Source: a virus. From it: DNA of 47,743 nt. The stretch is from the IMG/VR virus record IMGVR_UViG_3300031576_000081, positions 1-47,743 of that record. One strand, written 5' to 3'. Positions 30,732-39,452 of this stretch are shown here, piece by piece. How positions within the stretch are numbered: position 1 is the stretch's first letter; every line of letters starts with the position of its first letter. The translations under genes and the position numbers were made by a program. The notes under the pieces are model-generated. The model saw nothing but the letters and a program-made list of their open reading frames with translations. It searched no databases and was not told the DNA's origin.

Positions 30732-31136
30732 ATGGCTGGTTACAACCACGGGGAGGTCCTCGAGACCAAGGCCGCCTCTGCGATCGCGCAGTGGGTGCCG
30801 GCGATGTTCCTGCCGGGGGGCTCGGCGCTCGACGAGACCGTCCACCGAGCAGGCTCCCTGAACGACATCGCGGTCGGCTTGACGATCGCCACGGTCGCCT
30901 CTCCGGGTGATCCGGTCACGCTCGTCGTGTCGGGTCGCGCCAAGGCGATCGCCGGCGCCTCACTGGGAGCGGGTGCTCTCGTGGGCGTCGGCTCGACGAA
31001 CGGCGTGCTCATCCCGCAGACGCCCTCCGTGACAGCAACCGCGATGGCGCTTCGCACGATCATCGGGCGCTCTCTCAAGAACGCGGTCGCCGGCGACGTC
31101 TTCGAGATCCAGGTGAAGCCGGAACAGATCGTCTAG
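30732..31136 (+). CDS. Capsid decoration protein, DUF2190-like
   Basis: 134 residues with AAGGAG at 30721. The small, uncharged beta protein contains FLPGGSALDETVHRAGSLND, GDPVTLVVSGRAKAIAGASL and NGVLIPQTPSVTATAMALRT, the pattern of DUF2190 decoration proteins that bind the capsid surface. Located between scaffold and coat genes as usual. Confidence 0.75.
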   Translation: MAGYNHGEVLETKAASAIAQWVPAMFLPGGSALDETVHRAGSLNDIAVGLTIATVASPGDPVTLVVSGRAKAIAGASLGAGALVGVGSTNGVLIPQTPSVTATAMALRTIIGRSLKNAVAGDVFEIQVKPEQIV

Positions 31137-31197
31137 CACCGCGCTCTGCGCGGATCTCCGGAGCCCACTCATCGCACCCTGAAACCGGAGGACGCTC

Positions 31198-32157
31198 ATG
31201 CCTTCCCAGACCGTGGGGAACGTCCACATCAACGCTCCCCTCACGAACCTGGCCCGGCTCTACCGCCCTCGGGGCTTCATCGCAGACCAGGTCTGCCCGA
31301 TGCTCCCCGTGGTCAAGGAGTCGGACCTCTACTACGTCTTCGATCAGGGGCCGTTCTTCGCCACCGACGTCGAAGACCTCGTCCCTGACCGCGGCAAGCC
31401 GCGGAAGGTCGAGTTCTCGCACACGACCGAGCAGTATTCGTGTCAGAAGCGCGAGCTCGCCTGGGACATCTCCGATCGCGAGCGCTCGAACGCCGACAAC
31501 CAGCTCAACCTCGAGCGCAACAAGCAGGCAGGCACCCTCGGGCGCCTGCTGCTGAAGCGGGAGGTTCGCGTCGCTGCGGCGCTTCGCAAGACGACGAATG
31601 GCGGAGGCCTGACGCTCGGCGCCGCCGCCCTCGCCAAGTGGGATGCAGCCACGACGGACTACCAGGACCTCGCGACTGACGTCATGGCCGGCAAGACGGC
31701 GATCCGGCAGGCGATCGGCGCGACGCCGAACGTAGTCGTCATCCCCGCAGCCGTGGCCGAAGGGATGCACAAGTCCCTGCTCTTCCAGGCTCTGCAATAC
31801 ACGTACGGCGACGTGCGTGCGCGCAACCTGATCGAGCAGGAGTACCCGGTGCTCCCGAACGTCCTCTTCGGGATGCGCGTCATCGTCGGCGGCGAGCTCA
31901 AGAACACGGCGAAGGAAGGCCAGGTGGCCTCCTACTCGGACGTGTGGGGCGAGGCAGTGCGCATGCTCTACGTGACCGAGGGTCCGGCGCTCGAGGAGCC
32001 GTCCGTCGCGTACTCGTTCGCCTCGCGGCAACTGCAGACGCGGCAGTGGCGCGACGAGGAGGCCGAGGTCGACTCGTTCGCAGTCGGCTTCATCCTCGAC
32101 GACGCGAAGATCGTGGCTCCGAGCGCGGGCTACGAGATCGACGACTGCCTGACGTAG
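31198..32157 (+). CDS. Major capsid protein
   Basis: 319 residues behind CCGGAGG. Features of a HK97-fold coat of the P22/gpE-like kind: ARLYRPRGFIADQVCPMLPV near the N-terminus, SCQKRELAWDISDRERSNAD and the spine helix KQAGTLGRLLLKREVRVAAA, then TPNVVVIPAAVAEGMHKSLL. Position after protease and decoration genes supports it. A hairpin (CCGCGC/GCGCGG, 31139-31153) lies in its leader. Confidence 0.85.
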   Translation: MPSQTVGNVHINAPLTNLARLYRPRGFIADQVCPMLPVVKESDLYYVFDQGPFFATDVEDLVPDRGKPRKVEFSHTTEQYSCQKRELAWDISDRERSNADNQLNLERNKQAGTLGRLLLKREVRVAAALRKTTNGGGLTLGAAALAKWDAATTDYQDLATDVMAGKTAIRQAIGATPNVVVIPAAVAEGMHKSLLFQALQYTYGDVRARNLIEQEYPVLPNVLFGMRVIVGGELKNTAKEGQVASYSDVWGEAVRMLYVTEGPALEEPSVAYSFASRQLQTRQWRDEEAEVDSFAVGFILDDAKIVAPSAGYEIDDCLT

Positions 32158-32159
32158 TC

Positions 32160-32387
32160 ATGGCAGCCAAGAAGGCTTCGTCAGCGGTGCCCGCTGCTCC
32201 GTATGGCTGGGATCTCGTCGGCGAGGACGGCCGGCGCATCCTGCGCTGGGAGTCCCGCTCGGCGTGCGAGGCGCTCGCCGCCTCGATCACCAGCCGTACT
32301 GCCGAGACGCTCGAGATCGTCCCCGCGACGATCAGCGCGCTCTCCGCAGCCGCCGGTGCTGCTGGCGCAGCGGAGGAAGCCGAGTAG
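32160..32387 (+). CDS. Small protein after the capsid gene
   Basis: 75 residues, Ala-rich C-terminus (SALSAAAGAAGAAEEAE). Beta-hairpin-like middle (YGWDLVGEDGRRILRWESRS). Unknown; probably a minor virion part. Confidence 0.55.
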   Translation: MAAKKASSAVPAAPYGWDLVGEDGRRILRWESRSACEALAASITSRTAETLEIVPATISALSAAAGAAGAAEEAE

Positions 32388-32393
32388 ATCCAG

Positions 32394-32426
32394 CGAGCCG
32401 GGAGGCAGGAGCCCCCTCCCGGCTCG
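32394..32426. terminator. Hairpin after the capsid genes
   Basis: A perfect 12-base stem CGAGCCGGGAGG / CCTCCCGGCTCG with a 9-base loop. No T tract, so it probably stabilises or attenuates the capsid message rather than ending it. A second GCGATGCG/CGCATCGC pair (32435-32485) follows. Confidence 0.6.
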
Positions 32427-32525
32427 AGCGCAGGGCGATGCGGGTGCCCTGACGAGGGGGCTCCGCGTCGCGGTGCTCGCATCGCCGTGCGCTGACCTTT
32501 CGAAGCTAACAAGGAGCCCACTCAG

Positions 32526-33065
32526 ATGAAGTCAGGAACCGCTGTGGCGTGCCCGGTGACATTTCACGCAGAGCAGGAGCAGGTTCGAGAGAGCGTGATT
32601 CGTTTCATCGAAGTCGACGTGATGAGCGTGCATGCAGCGCGGACGCTCGTCCCATTCTCCGCAGTCCTGGCAAACGCGGTCACGCGAGATCACCGCCAGC
32701 CTGATGCTCTGGCGCCATCCGGCGAAGCGCGCCGGGGCCACGCCACCCTTCCACTTGTGGTTCAGCGCACCGGTCATCGCCGGGCGCCTACGACCACGCT
32801 TGGCGGCAGCCATCTTCGCCTTCGTCTCGTCAGAGAGCTTCCGGCCCTTGCCCTGGCCCATCTTCGCGGCACTCATGCGAGCGCGAGTCTCGTCGCTGAA
32901 CATGCGCCCTTTCAGCGCGGCGCTGAGGCGCGCCCGATGCTCGGCAGTCTTCGGTCGCCCCTTCAGCGCGGCGCTCAGCTTCGCCCGATATCCGGGATCG
33001 TCATGGAAGGCGGGACGCGGTCGCACGTGGCTACCTATTCTATTGACTGCGGCGGCCCGTCATGA
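32526..33065 (+). other. Antisense reading frame across the HNH insertion
   Basis: AAGGAG at 32511 and ATG at 32526 open a 179-codon frame that runs antisense to the whole HNH gene and stops at TGA 33063-33065, overlapping the glycosyltransferase ATG (33062). The protein itself looks non-native. The frame may serve only to couple translation to the downstream gene, which lacks a ribosome site of its own. Confidence 0.4.
32532..33026 (-). mobile_element. Free-standing HNH homing endonuclease with NUMOD3 repeats
   Basis: 164 residues on the minus strand, inside the rightward late operon. Three NUMOD3 units (KGRPKTAEHRARLSAALKG, GRMFSDETRARMSAAK, GRKLSDETKAKMAAAKRG) bind DNA; the C-terminal HNH domain carries CQDCGEWDERPRC, HAHHVDFDE, NHALSNLLLLC and CHRARH with zinc cysteines intact. 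The GTG start at 33026 has little ribosome site. It appears to have entered between the ribosome site at 32511 and the glycosyltransferase start. Confidence 0.85.
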
Positions 33066-36000
33066 ACAAGATCGCGCTCTGCATGATCGTGAAGAACAGC
33101 GCGGAAACGATAGAGCGCTGTCTGGAGTCGTTTCGGCCGTTCGTCGACGGTGTGTTCATCTACGACACCGGCTCTACCGACGCCACGATCCTCGTCCTTG
33201 AGCGGCTCGACAACCTCAAGACGCGACGGATCGACGCCACGACAGGCGCGTGGGAGGACTGCGTCTGCCAGACGGAGACGCCCGAGGGCTTCCTCGACGT
33301 CCCGCTTGCGCCGATCAAGATCGAGCGCGGCGAGTGGCGCGACGACTTCGCGTGGGCACGCGAGCAGTCGTTCGCGATGGTTCCTGACGACGAGGGCTGG
33401 GACTGGTGGGCCTGGGCCGACGACGACGATGTGCTGGAGGGTGGAGCAGTTCTTCGCCAGTTCACATTCACAGCGCCCCCTGAACTAGATGGCGCAATCG
33501 TCCTCTACGACTACGCTCGCGACGAGCACGGCCAGTGCGTGTGCCAGCTCTGGCGCGAGCGCTTGCTCCGCCGCTCGGCTGGCTACCGCTGGCTGAACCC
33601 GGTTCACGAGGTGCTCGTGCCGCCGGATCGGCCTGCCATTCTCGCGAACATCCCGCCCGAGCAGGTGCGCTACATCCACCACCGCCCGCCTGACCGTTAC
33701 GACTCCGAACGTAATCTCAAGATCCTCGCCCGCCAGCGCACCGAGGCGCTCGAGGAAGGAACGCTTCCAGGGCCGCGCGTCCTCGCCTACCTGGGAACCG
33801 AATACATGGCGAAGGGACAACTCGCTGAGGCGATCCCCTACCTCGACGAGTACCTCCGCCATCCCGACGCGGGCTGGTCGGACGAGCGCTCGCAGGTCTA
33901 CCACAAGCTCGCAACCTGTCTGCAGGCAATCGGCAATCCGCAGGCGGCAGTCGAAGCCGAGATGCTTGCGCTACGCGAGCGCGACGACTGGGCCGAGACC
34001 TACATCGGGCTCGCGCAGGCTTTCGCGACGCTCGGCAAATGGGATCGAGCGGTGCGCGACGCTCAACGCGCGCTGCAGCTCGGCGTTCCGCAGACGCCCC
34101 TGATCGTCAACCCGCTCGAGTTCACGCTCCTGCCACTTCTCGTGATCGCCGAGGGCTGCACTCACCTGGGGCGCTCGGAGGAAGCCCAGCAGGCACTCGC
34201 CCGAGCGCTCGAGATCGCGCCCGAGAACGCGTACGCGCGCGCCAAGGCGGAGCAGCTTCAGACTCTCGTTGCTCAGAACGAGATCGTGGGCGCGGTCATG
34301 CTCCTACGCGAGACACTCGTCCGCCACGACGAGAACCTGAAGGCGTACGCGCTCATGGAGCAGACGGTTCCCTATGTCGTCAACGAGCGCCCCGAGATCA
34401 TCAAGGCTCGCTCCGATCAGCGCGAGATGGTCGCGCACTACCTGCGCCCGGAGGAATACGAGCGCTGGTATCGCGAGGAGCCGAAGGAGTCAACCGTCCC
34501 GGACGAGATCGTGCCGGAAGTCGGCGAGCACATCCCGCGCGCGAAGCGCTTGCTCGAGGGCCTGCGCGAGCAGGAGGCGAAGCTCGGGCGAAAGCCGCGC
34601 ATCGTCGATCTCGGCTCGAACGACATGTGGCTCGCCTGTTACCTGTGGCTCGAAGGCGGGTACACGGTCGACGGGGTCGAGCTCAACCGTCAATCCGTCG
34701 AGAAGGGCCTGAAGCGGATGGAGCACTTCGGCGCGCCGGGGAAGCTCCTGCACGGCAACCTCTTCGAGGCAGGGTCGCTCGTCAACGGCTCGCGCTACGA
34801 CGCCGTCTCCCTGTTCGAGGTGATCGAGCACGTACCAGACGTCGAGCAGGCTCTCGACCTCTGCGAGAGCCTGCTCGCTTCCGGCGGTGTCGTGTACGTC
34901 TCAACGCCGAACGGGGCCTACGAGCGTGGCGCAATCGCAGCTTGGGCGCGCGTCGAGCGCAAAGGGCACCTGCGCGCGATTCCCGTTCATGAGCTGGCCG
35001 AGACATTCGCGCGGCGTGGGGAGATCGAGCATCTCGAGCTGCAACACGAGGAGCGCGTCACCTTCGCCTCGTACAGGCCGGGCAAGCGCAAGGGCAGGAT
35101 CAGCTTCTACGCCGGTGCCGGCTGGGAGCCGTGGTCGCCACGCTCGATCAACGAGGGTGGCCTCGGCGGATCGGAGACGGCGCTCGTGCAGGTGGCGACG
35201 CGTCTCGCCGGAGAGGGCTATGAGGTCACGGTCTATTCGGGTGCCGAGCCAGGGTACTACGCGGGAGCGCTCTATCGCCCCTTCACGGCCTGGGATCCGA
35301 CTGACGCTCCGGACCTCCTCGTTGTCTCGCGTCTCTGCCACGTCTTCGACAACCCGATCGGTGCCAAGGCTTCTGCTCTGTGGTGTCACGATCACTCGTA
35401 TCCCGGCCAGCTGACCGAGGAGCGCGCGGCCAAGATCGGGACGATCGTGACCCTCTCCAAGTGGCAGCGTGACCGCTTCTCGCGCCTGTACCCGTTCGCC
35501 GCCTCCAAGCTCGCGATCATCCGTAACGGGATCACCCTCAAGGGGCCGGACGGCGAGATCCGCTTCCCCGACGCGGGGCGCGGCTTCGACGAGCGCTCAG
35601 CGAGAGTCGTCTACTCGTCATCGGCCGACCGCGGGCTCGACACGCTGCTCGAGCTTTGGCCTCGGATTCGCGAGCAGGTGCCTGAAGCCGAACTGCACGT
35701 CTACTACGGCTGGCAGGTGTTCGACCGGGTCGCCGTGATGAATCCTGCTCTGCACGCGTACAAGGCGCGGGTCATGCAACTCGCAGAGCTGGCGGGTGGC
35801 GAGGGCGGCGGTGTCTTCATGCGCGGCCGCGTCGGCCAGCGCGAGCTCGCAGCGGAGATGCAGGACGCGCGAGTGTGGGCCTACCCGACCGCGTTCCTCG
35901 AGACATCGTGCATCGGGGCGATGGAGGCGCGTGCGGCCGGTCTCGCAATCGTCACGAGCGATCTCGGCGCGTTGCACGAGACAGTCGGCTCCCACGGTGC

Positions 36001-36238
36001 CCTGATCTCCTGGGAGGCGAACGAGGACGAGAGTTACAACCAGAGCGAGCCCTACCGCGATGCGTTCGTCGCAGATGTCTCGGGGGCGCTACGCGACGAG
36101 CGTGCCTGGACGGAGCTTCATCGAGCGGCACGGCGGGGTGTCCCTTCGCTCGACTGGTCTTCGCGGACAGCGAGATGGGAAGCTCTCCTCAATGTGAAGC
36201 CCCACGCCCGGAGACGACGGCAGAAGATAGCCGCCTGA
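33062..36238 (+). CDS. GT2 / TPR / methyltransferase / GT4 fusion enzyme
   Basis: 1058 residues. Residues 1-215: family-2 glycosyltransferase (IALCMIVKNSAETIERCLES, IYDTGSTDAT, WADDDD metal site). About 230-420: TPR-type helical repeats. About 515-640: class I methyltransferase (IVDLGSNDMWLACYL, VDGVELN, LFEVIEHVPDV, YVSTPNG). About 685-1050: GT4-type glycosyltransferase (NEGGLGGSETALVQVATRLA, then VVYSSSADRGLDTLLELWPR, YPTAFLETSCIGAMEARAAG). It would build and methylate a short glycan. No close ribosome site; it may depend on coupling from 32526. Confidence 0.85.
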   Translation: MNKIALCMIVKNSAETIERCLESFRPFVDGVFIYDTGSTDATILVLERLDNLKTRRIDATTGAWEDCVCQTETPEGFLDVPLAPIKIERGEWRDDFAWAREQSFAMVPDDEGWDWWAWADDDDVLEGGAVLRQFTFTAPPELDGAIVLYDYARDEHGQCVCQLWRERLLRRSAGYRWLNPVHEVLVPPDRPAILANIPPEQVRYIHHRPPDRYDSERNLKILARQRTEALEEGTLPGPRVLAYLGTEYMAKGQLAEAIPYLDEYLRHPDAGWSDERSQVYHKLATCLQAIGNPQAAVEAEMLALRERDDWAETYIGLAQAFATLGKWDRAVRDAQRALQLGVPQTPLIVNPLEFTLLPLLVIAEGCTHLGRSEEAQQALARALEIAPENAYARAKAEQLQTLVAQNEIVGAVMLLRETLVRHDENLKAYALMEQTVPYVVNERPEIIKARSDQREMVAHYLRPEEYERWYREEPKESTVPDEIVPEVGEHIPRAKRLLEGLREQEAKLGRKPRIVDLGSNDMWLACYLWLEGGYTVDGVELNRQSVEKGLKRMEHFGAPGKLLHGNLFEAGSLVNGSRYDAVSLFEVIEHVPDVEQALDLCESLLASGGVVYVSTPNGAYERGAIAAWARVERKGHLRAIPVHELAETFARRGEIEHLELQHEERVTFASYRPGKRKGRISFYAGAGWEPWSPRSINEGGLGGSETALVQVATRLAGEGYEVTVYSGAEPGYYAGALYRPFTAWDPTDAPDLLVVSRLCHVFDNPIGAKASALWCHDHSYPGQLTEERAAKIGTIVTLSKWQRDRFSRLYPFAASKLAIIRNGITLKGPDGEIRFPDAGRGFDERSARVVYSSSADRGLDTLLELWPRIREQVPEAELHVYYGWQVFDRVAVMNPALHAYKARVMQLAELAGGEGGGVFMRGRVGQRELAAEMQDARVWAYPTAFLETSCIGAMEARAAGLAIVTSDLGALHETVGSHGALISWEANEDESYNQSEPYRDAFVADVSGALRDERAWTELHRAARRGVPSLDWSSRTARWEALLNVKPHARRRRQKIAA

Positions 36239-36250
36239 GAGGAGGCACTT

Positions 36251-36718
36251 GTGTATCTCGCGGCCTCCGAGCTTACGCTCCTTCTTCCAGCAGGTCCCTC
36301 GATCGGAACGAACACAGCTCCGCTGACGCTCGGAGAGACGGGCTCGATCATTGCCGAGATCTCCGCCGAGCTTGATGGAGCCGCGGCGAAGGCGGGCTAC
36401 GCGGTGCCGGTGTCCTCGACCGCGACCTCCGCCTATGCCCAGCTGCAGCACTGGTGCCGACTCGGCGCCGCCGCGCACGTGCTCGGAATCATCTATCCGA
36501 ACCTCGGTGGACCGGGCGGCCAGATAACCCTCGCGAAGAGCTACCAGGACGCGTATCAAGCCGCACTCGCGATGCTGCGCAAGGGCGACGTCATTCTCGT
36601 CGGCGCAGCCGAGGACACCTCAGGCGCGGGGCGGGAGTTCCCGCGCTCGTACTCGACCTCGAATCCGAGCGCGACGGTGGGAGTTCTTCCGACGATTGAC
36701 ATGGATCGGGAGTGGTGA
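36251..36718 (+). CDS. Head-tail connector protein
   Basis: 155 residues from GTG 36251 after GAGGAGG. Helical pattern (GSIIAEISAELDGAAAKAGY, then YAQLQHWCRLGAAAHVLGII and YQDAYQAALAMLRKGDVILV) fits gp6-like adaptors that sit under the portal. Next gene overlaps by one base. Confidence 0.65.
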   Translation: MYLAASELTLLLPAGPSIGTNTAPLTLGETGSIIAEISAELDGAAAKAGYAVPVSSTATSAYAQLQHWCRLGAAAHVLGIIYPNLGGPGGQITLAKSYQDAYQAALAMLRKGDVILVGAAEDTSGAGREFPRSYSTSNPSATVGVLPTIDMDREW

Positions 36719-37221
36719 TGGCCGCTCCTCTCGGCGCACGCGGTGGCGGCGTCTCGCTCGTACTGCAGCCGCCGCTCGAGTTCATCCTGCGCCAGTCGGG
36801 AGCCTTCCGCCGCTCGCTGCTGAACCTGGGTCCTCTGTGGGCGCGCTTCAAGTCCGAGATGAGCGCGATCGAGGAAGAGCGCTTCTCGAGCGAGGGCTAC
36901 GGCGAGTGGGATCCACTGGCTGACTCGACGCTTCGCCAGCGAGCGCGGCTCGGCTTCGGACCCGGCCCCATCCTGCAACGTACGCGCAACCTCATGGACT
37001 CGCTCGTCGACCCGGCGCGTGCCGCCCAGACGAGCGCTCGCACGATGAGCTGGGGCACAGACGTCTCGTACGCTGGCTTCCACCAGGACGGCGGCTCGAT
37101 CGCGGGGCGACCTCCGCAGCGCGTGATCCTGGAGGTTCGCGCTGAGGACAGGCGTCGCTTGGAGACACAGATGGTCTCCTGGATCAACGAGGTGGCCGCG
37201 CGAACCTGGGGCCGCGTCTAG
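36718..37221 (+). CDS. Mu gpG-like virion morphogenesis / tail completion protein
   Basis: 167 residues; ATG 36718 overlaps the previous TGA and is preferred to GTG 36712. Signature: FSSEGYGEWDPLADSTLRQR, LQRTRNLMDSLVD, GTDVSYAGFHQDGG and RPPQRVILEV, as in the phage virion morphogenesis family. It helps join heads to tails. Confidence 0.8.
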   Translation: MAAPLGARGGGVSLVLQPPLEFILRQSGAFRRSLLNLGPLWARFKSEMSAIEEERFSSEGYGEWDPLADSTLRQRARLGFGPGPILQRTRNLMDSLVDPARAAQTSARTMSWGTDVSYAGFHQDGGSIAGRPPQRVILEVRAEDRRRLETQMVSWINEVAARTWGRV

Positions 37222-37286
37222 GGCTTCGAGGACTGCACGTGCGGTTCTAACCGTGATGGCGACGCCCCTGGGAAGGAGCCCCTCGG

Positions 37287-37787
37287 ATGGCCAATCTTTC
37301 GCTCGGCGAAGCCGTTATCGACGGGGTAATCGCGAAGCTGAAGGCGGGCATGGAAGGACGTGTCGCTGCGATCAACACGCAGACGCCCGACGACATCACG
37401 ATCACTCCCCCCTCGGAGTCCGACCTCTACTTCGGCGGCGTGACGGCGATCCCGCGCGCGCCCGCGTTCATCGTCTTCCAGCTTCCCACAGACGGCGAGC
37501 ACGAGGGCGAAGGGCCGCACTCGTTCGTCTGGCTGGCCGACATCGGCGTCGCCGTCGTCGAGGAGGACTACGACCGCCAGCGTCTTGCCCGCAAGCTCCT
37601 GCGCCAGGTACGCGCCGTCGCGGAAGTGATCTGGGACGACGCTCCCAAGGAGCAACTCGCAGACGGAGCCTTCCACATCGAGTTCGTCCGCGACGATCCC
37701 GGACCGGTACAGGAGCCCGCCGCCGAGGAATCCTTTTGGCGAGCGATGCACATCGCGATCTTCCGCGTCCGCTCTTACGAAGGCTAG
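37287..37787 (+). CDS. Tail terminator protein
   Basis: 166 residues behind GAAGGAG. Alpha/beta layout with conserved-looking AFIVFQLPTDGEHEGEGPHS, DIGVAVVEEDYDRQRLARKL and IFRVRSYEG at the end resembles lambda gpU-type terminators that cap the tail tube. Position before the tube gene supports this. Confidence 0.7.
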   Translation: MANLSLGEAVIDGVIAKLKAGMEGRVAAINTQTPDDITITPPSESDLYFGGVTAIPRAPAFIVFQLPTDGEHEGEGPHSFVWLADIGVAVVEEDYDRQRLARKLLRQVRAVAEVIWDDAPKEQLADGAFHIEFVRDDPGPVQEPAAEESFWRAMHIAIFRVRSYEG

Positions 37788-37802
37788 ACCGAAGGAGAGT
37801 CC

Positions 37803-38792
37803 ATGCCCGTTTCCTCAGCTGACCCGAACGCCTATCTCGCTATCGGGATGCAGGCTGCTCTGGGCACGCCCCAGACGGCCGCAGCCAAGCTCAGATTCGC
37901 GAAGTACCTGTCCGGCTCTGACGTCCAGGCCTCGCTCGACATCGTCGACCTGCGTGAGGGTGGCGACGGCCTCGACTGGGGCTACTCATACAAGAAGACG
38001 CAGAAGGCCGCCGGTCAGATCGTCGCGAACGCGCGGCCAGAGATCATCGGCCAGCTTCTGCAGGTTGCTCTCGGCGGAGCGACCTGGGATGGCGGTTCCG
38101 CACCCGCCGCGCATACCTACCACGGCGGGCACGCCTCCTTCCCGTGGTCGACGATCTTCGTCCAGCACCCCGGCTCGACGCTCGAGCAGCTGATCTCGGA
38201 CGTGCGCTTCTCGGGCTTCACGATCGAGGGCAACCCCGGCGAGCCGATCAAGCTAACGCTGCCCTTCGTCGCGATCAACCACGGCGCGTCGTACACGGAT
38301 CTCACCCCGACATACGCCTCCGAGGAGCCGTTCCTGTTCCAGCACTCGCCAACCTACGTGCTCGACGGCGCTGGCGACTCACAGCTCATGAGCTTCAAGA
38401 TCGAGGCGGGCTACGGTCTCGAGGAGCTGCAGTCTCAGAAGGTGTCGTTGGACGAGATCGTCGTCCAGAACCGTGACATCAACGTCGAGATCACCCGCCG
38501 CTACGAAGACGCCACGAAGTGGAAGGCGATCAACATGGGCGGCGGCGTCGCGGCGACCACCTCAGTCGCCACCGGCGCTCTTCGAGCCGACCAGTTGTAC
38601 GGAGCGGCTGGCACGCTGCGGTCGTTCTCGGTCGAGACTCGCCTGCTCTCATATCGCGGCCTGCAGCTCGCGGAACTCGACCCGGACGGCAAGACCGTCA
38701 TCGAGACGCTCTCAGCGAAGGCGCTCAAGGGAGCCACGCATGCGATCTTCGCGGTCGTGAAGAACGCGCACGCGAGTGCCTACCTCCCATAG
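37803..38792 (+). CDS. Major tail tube protein
   Basis: 329 residues, GGAGAG before the ATG. ADPNAYLAIGMQAALGTPQT at the N-terminus and RFSGFTIEGNPGEPIKLTLP in the middle are typical of siphovirus tube proteins. The large size suggests an extra C-terminal Ig-type domain. A stem-loop follows, as often after abundantly made tail proteins. Confidence 0.8.
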   Translation: MPVSSADPNAYLAIGMQAALGTPQTAAAKLRFAKYLSGSDVQASLDIVDLREGGDGLDWGYSYKKTQKAAGQIVANARPEIIGQLLQVALGGATWDGGSAPAAHTYHGGHASFPWSTIFVQHPGSTLEQLISDVRFSGFTIEGNPGEPIKLTLPFVAINHGASYTDLTPTYASEEPFLFQHSPTYVLDGAGDSQLMSFKIEAGYGLEELQSQKVSLDEIVVQNRDINVEITRRYEDATKWKAINMGGGVAATTSVATGALRADQLYGAAGTLRSFSVETRLLSYRGLQLAELDPDGKTVIETLSAKALKGATHAIFAVVKNAHASAYLP

Positions 38793-38806
38793 CTCTTCCT
38801 CCCCCA

Positions 38807-38851
38807 GCCCCGCCAGGAGTCGTGCGCCCACCCGTGCGGCCCTGGCGGGGC
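38807..38851. terminator. Stem-loop after the tail tube gene
   Basis: GCCCCGCCAGG (38807-38817) pairs with CCTGGCGGGGC (38841-38851), loop 23 bases. There is no T run, so it is likely an attenuator or message stabiliser separating the abundant tube message from the chaperone. Confidence 0.6.
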
Positions 38852-38874
38852 ACCGCGTTCGTGAAAGGAGCCCC

Positions 38875-39264
38875 ATGCCACGGATCGTCCTCGACGAACT
38901 GGTGCCCGAAGAGATCACCTTCGTCTACAAGGATCGCGAGTACGTGATCGACGGCGATATCGACGTCGATACGACCTTCGACCTGATCGACCTGCTAGGG
39001 CGCTTCTACGAAGCCGAGGATGGCGGCGATCAGAAAGCCTCGCGCGCGCTGAACAAGGAGGTTGAGCGTAAGCTGCTCGCGCTCTTCCAGCAGCGCGAAC
39101 CCTCGCTCGAGGAGCTGCCCTTCGGAGTCATCGGCTACCGGCACGTGCTCGGGCACGTCTTGGAGTCGCTGGGGTTGCAGATCGTCACTGAGCCCGAGGA
39201 CCCTCCGACGCCGAGGCCGAAGAGTCCGAGCCGGTCTCGGCGTTCGACTGGGTCGCGTCGGTAG
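38875..39264 (+). CDS. Tail assembly chaperone, short (G-like) form
   Basis: 129 residues, ATG after AAAGGAGCCCC. Acidic, helical core (DVDTTFDLIDLLGRFYEAED, KEVERKLLALFQQREPSLEE) as in tail chaperones. The C-terminal end RPKSPSRSRRSTGSRR is basic and unlike the rest, as expected where the frame is read past a shift point. Binds the tape measure during assembly. Confidence 0.75.
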   Translation: MPRIVLDELVPEEITFVYKDREYVIDGDIDVDTTFDLIDLLGRFYEAEDGGDQKASRALNKEVERKLLALFQQREPSLEELPFGVIGYRHVLGHVLESLGLQIVTEPEDPPTPRPKSPSRSRRSTGSRR

Positions 39265-39452
39265 GAGAGCACTTCGGCTGGGCGCCGTGCTACTGGCGCG
39301 TACCGGGCGCGCCTGGCATGCCCTTTCTCATCTTCCGCGCCTATGCCGAGCGCATGCGCGTCCAGATCATCCAGCGCCAGAACGCGAGGGCCCGCGCTGA
39401 ATGGAACGCCCGCCTGGCTGAGATGAAGCGGCGGGAAGGAAGGGGATTCTAG
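39192..39452 (+). CDS. Tail assembly chaperone extension (T-like) reached by -1 frameshift
   Basis: The -1 frame is open from the codon after TGA 39189-39191 to TAG 39450-39452 and encodes AEAEESEPVSAFDWVASVGE followed by HFGWAPCYWRVPG and a charged helix. There is no ATG, GTG or TTG start in the first 40 codons, so it must be a fusion to the short form (38875 to 39452). The shift falls between 39192 and 39264; GGACCCT or CCCTCCG near 39199-39207 are possible slip sites, neither canonical. The next gene starts directly after the stop. Confidence 0.75.
   Translation, partial: ARGPSDAEAEESEPVSAFDWVASVGEHFGWAPCYWRVPGAPGMPFLIFRAYAERMRVQIIQRQNARARAEWNARLAEMKRREGRGF

Noticed and set aside
39318-39452. 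Independent small gene starting at an ATG in the -1 frame of the tail chaperone
   Set aside because: Protein-like sequence extends well upstream of this ATG, which fits a frameshift fusion better.
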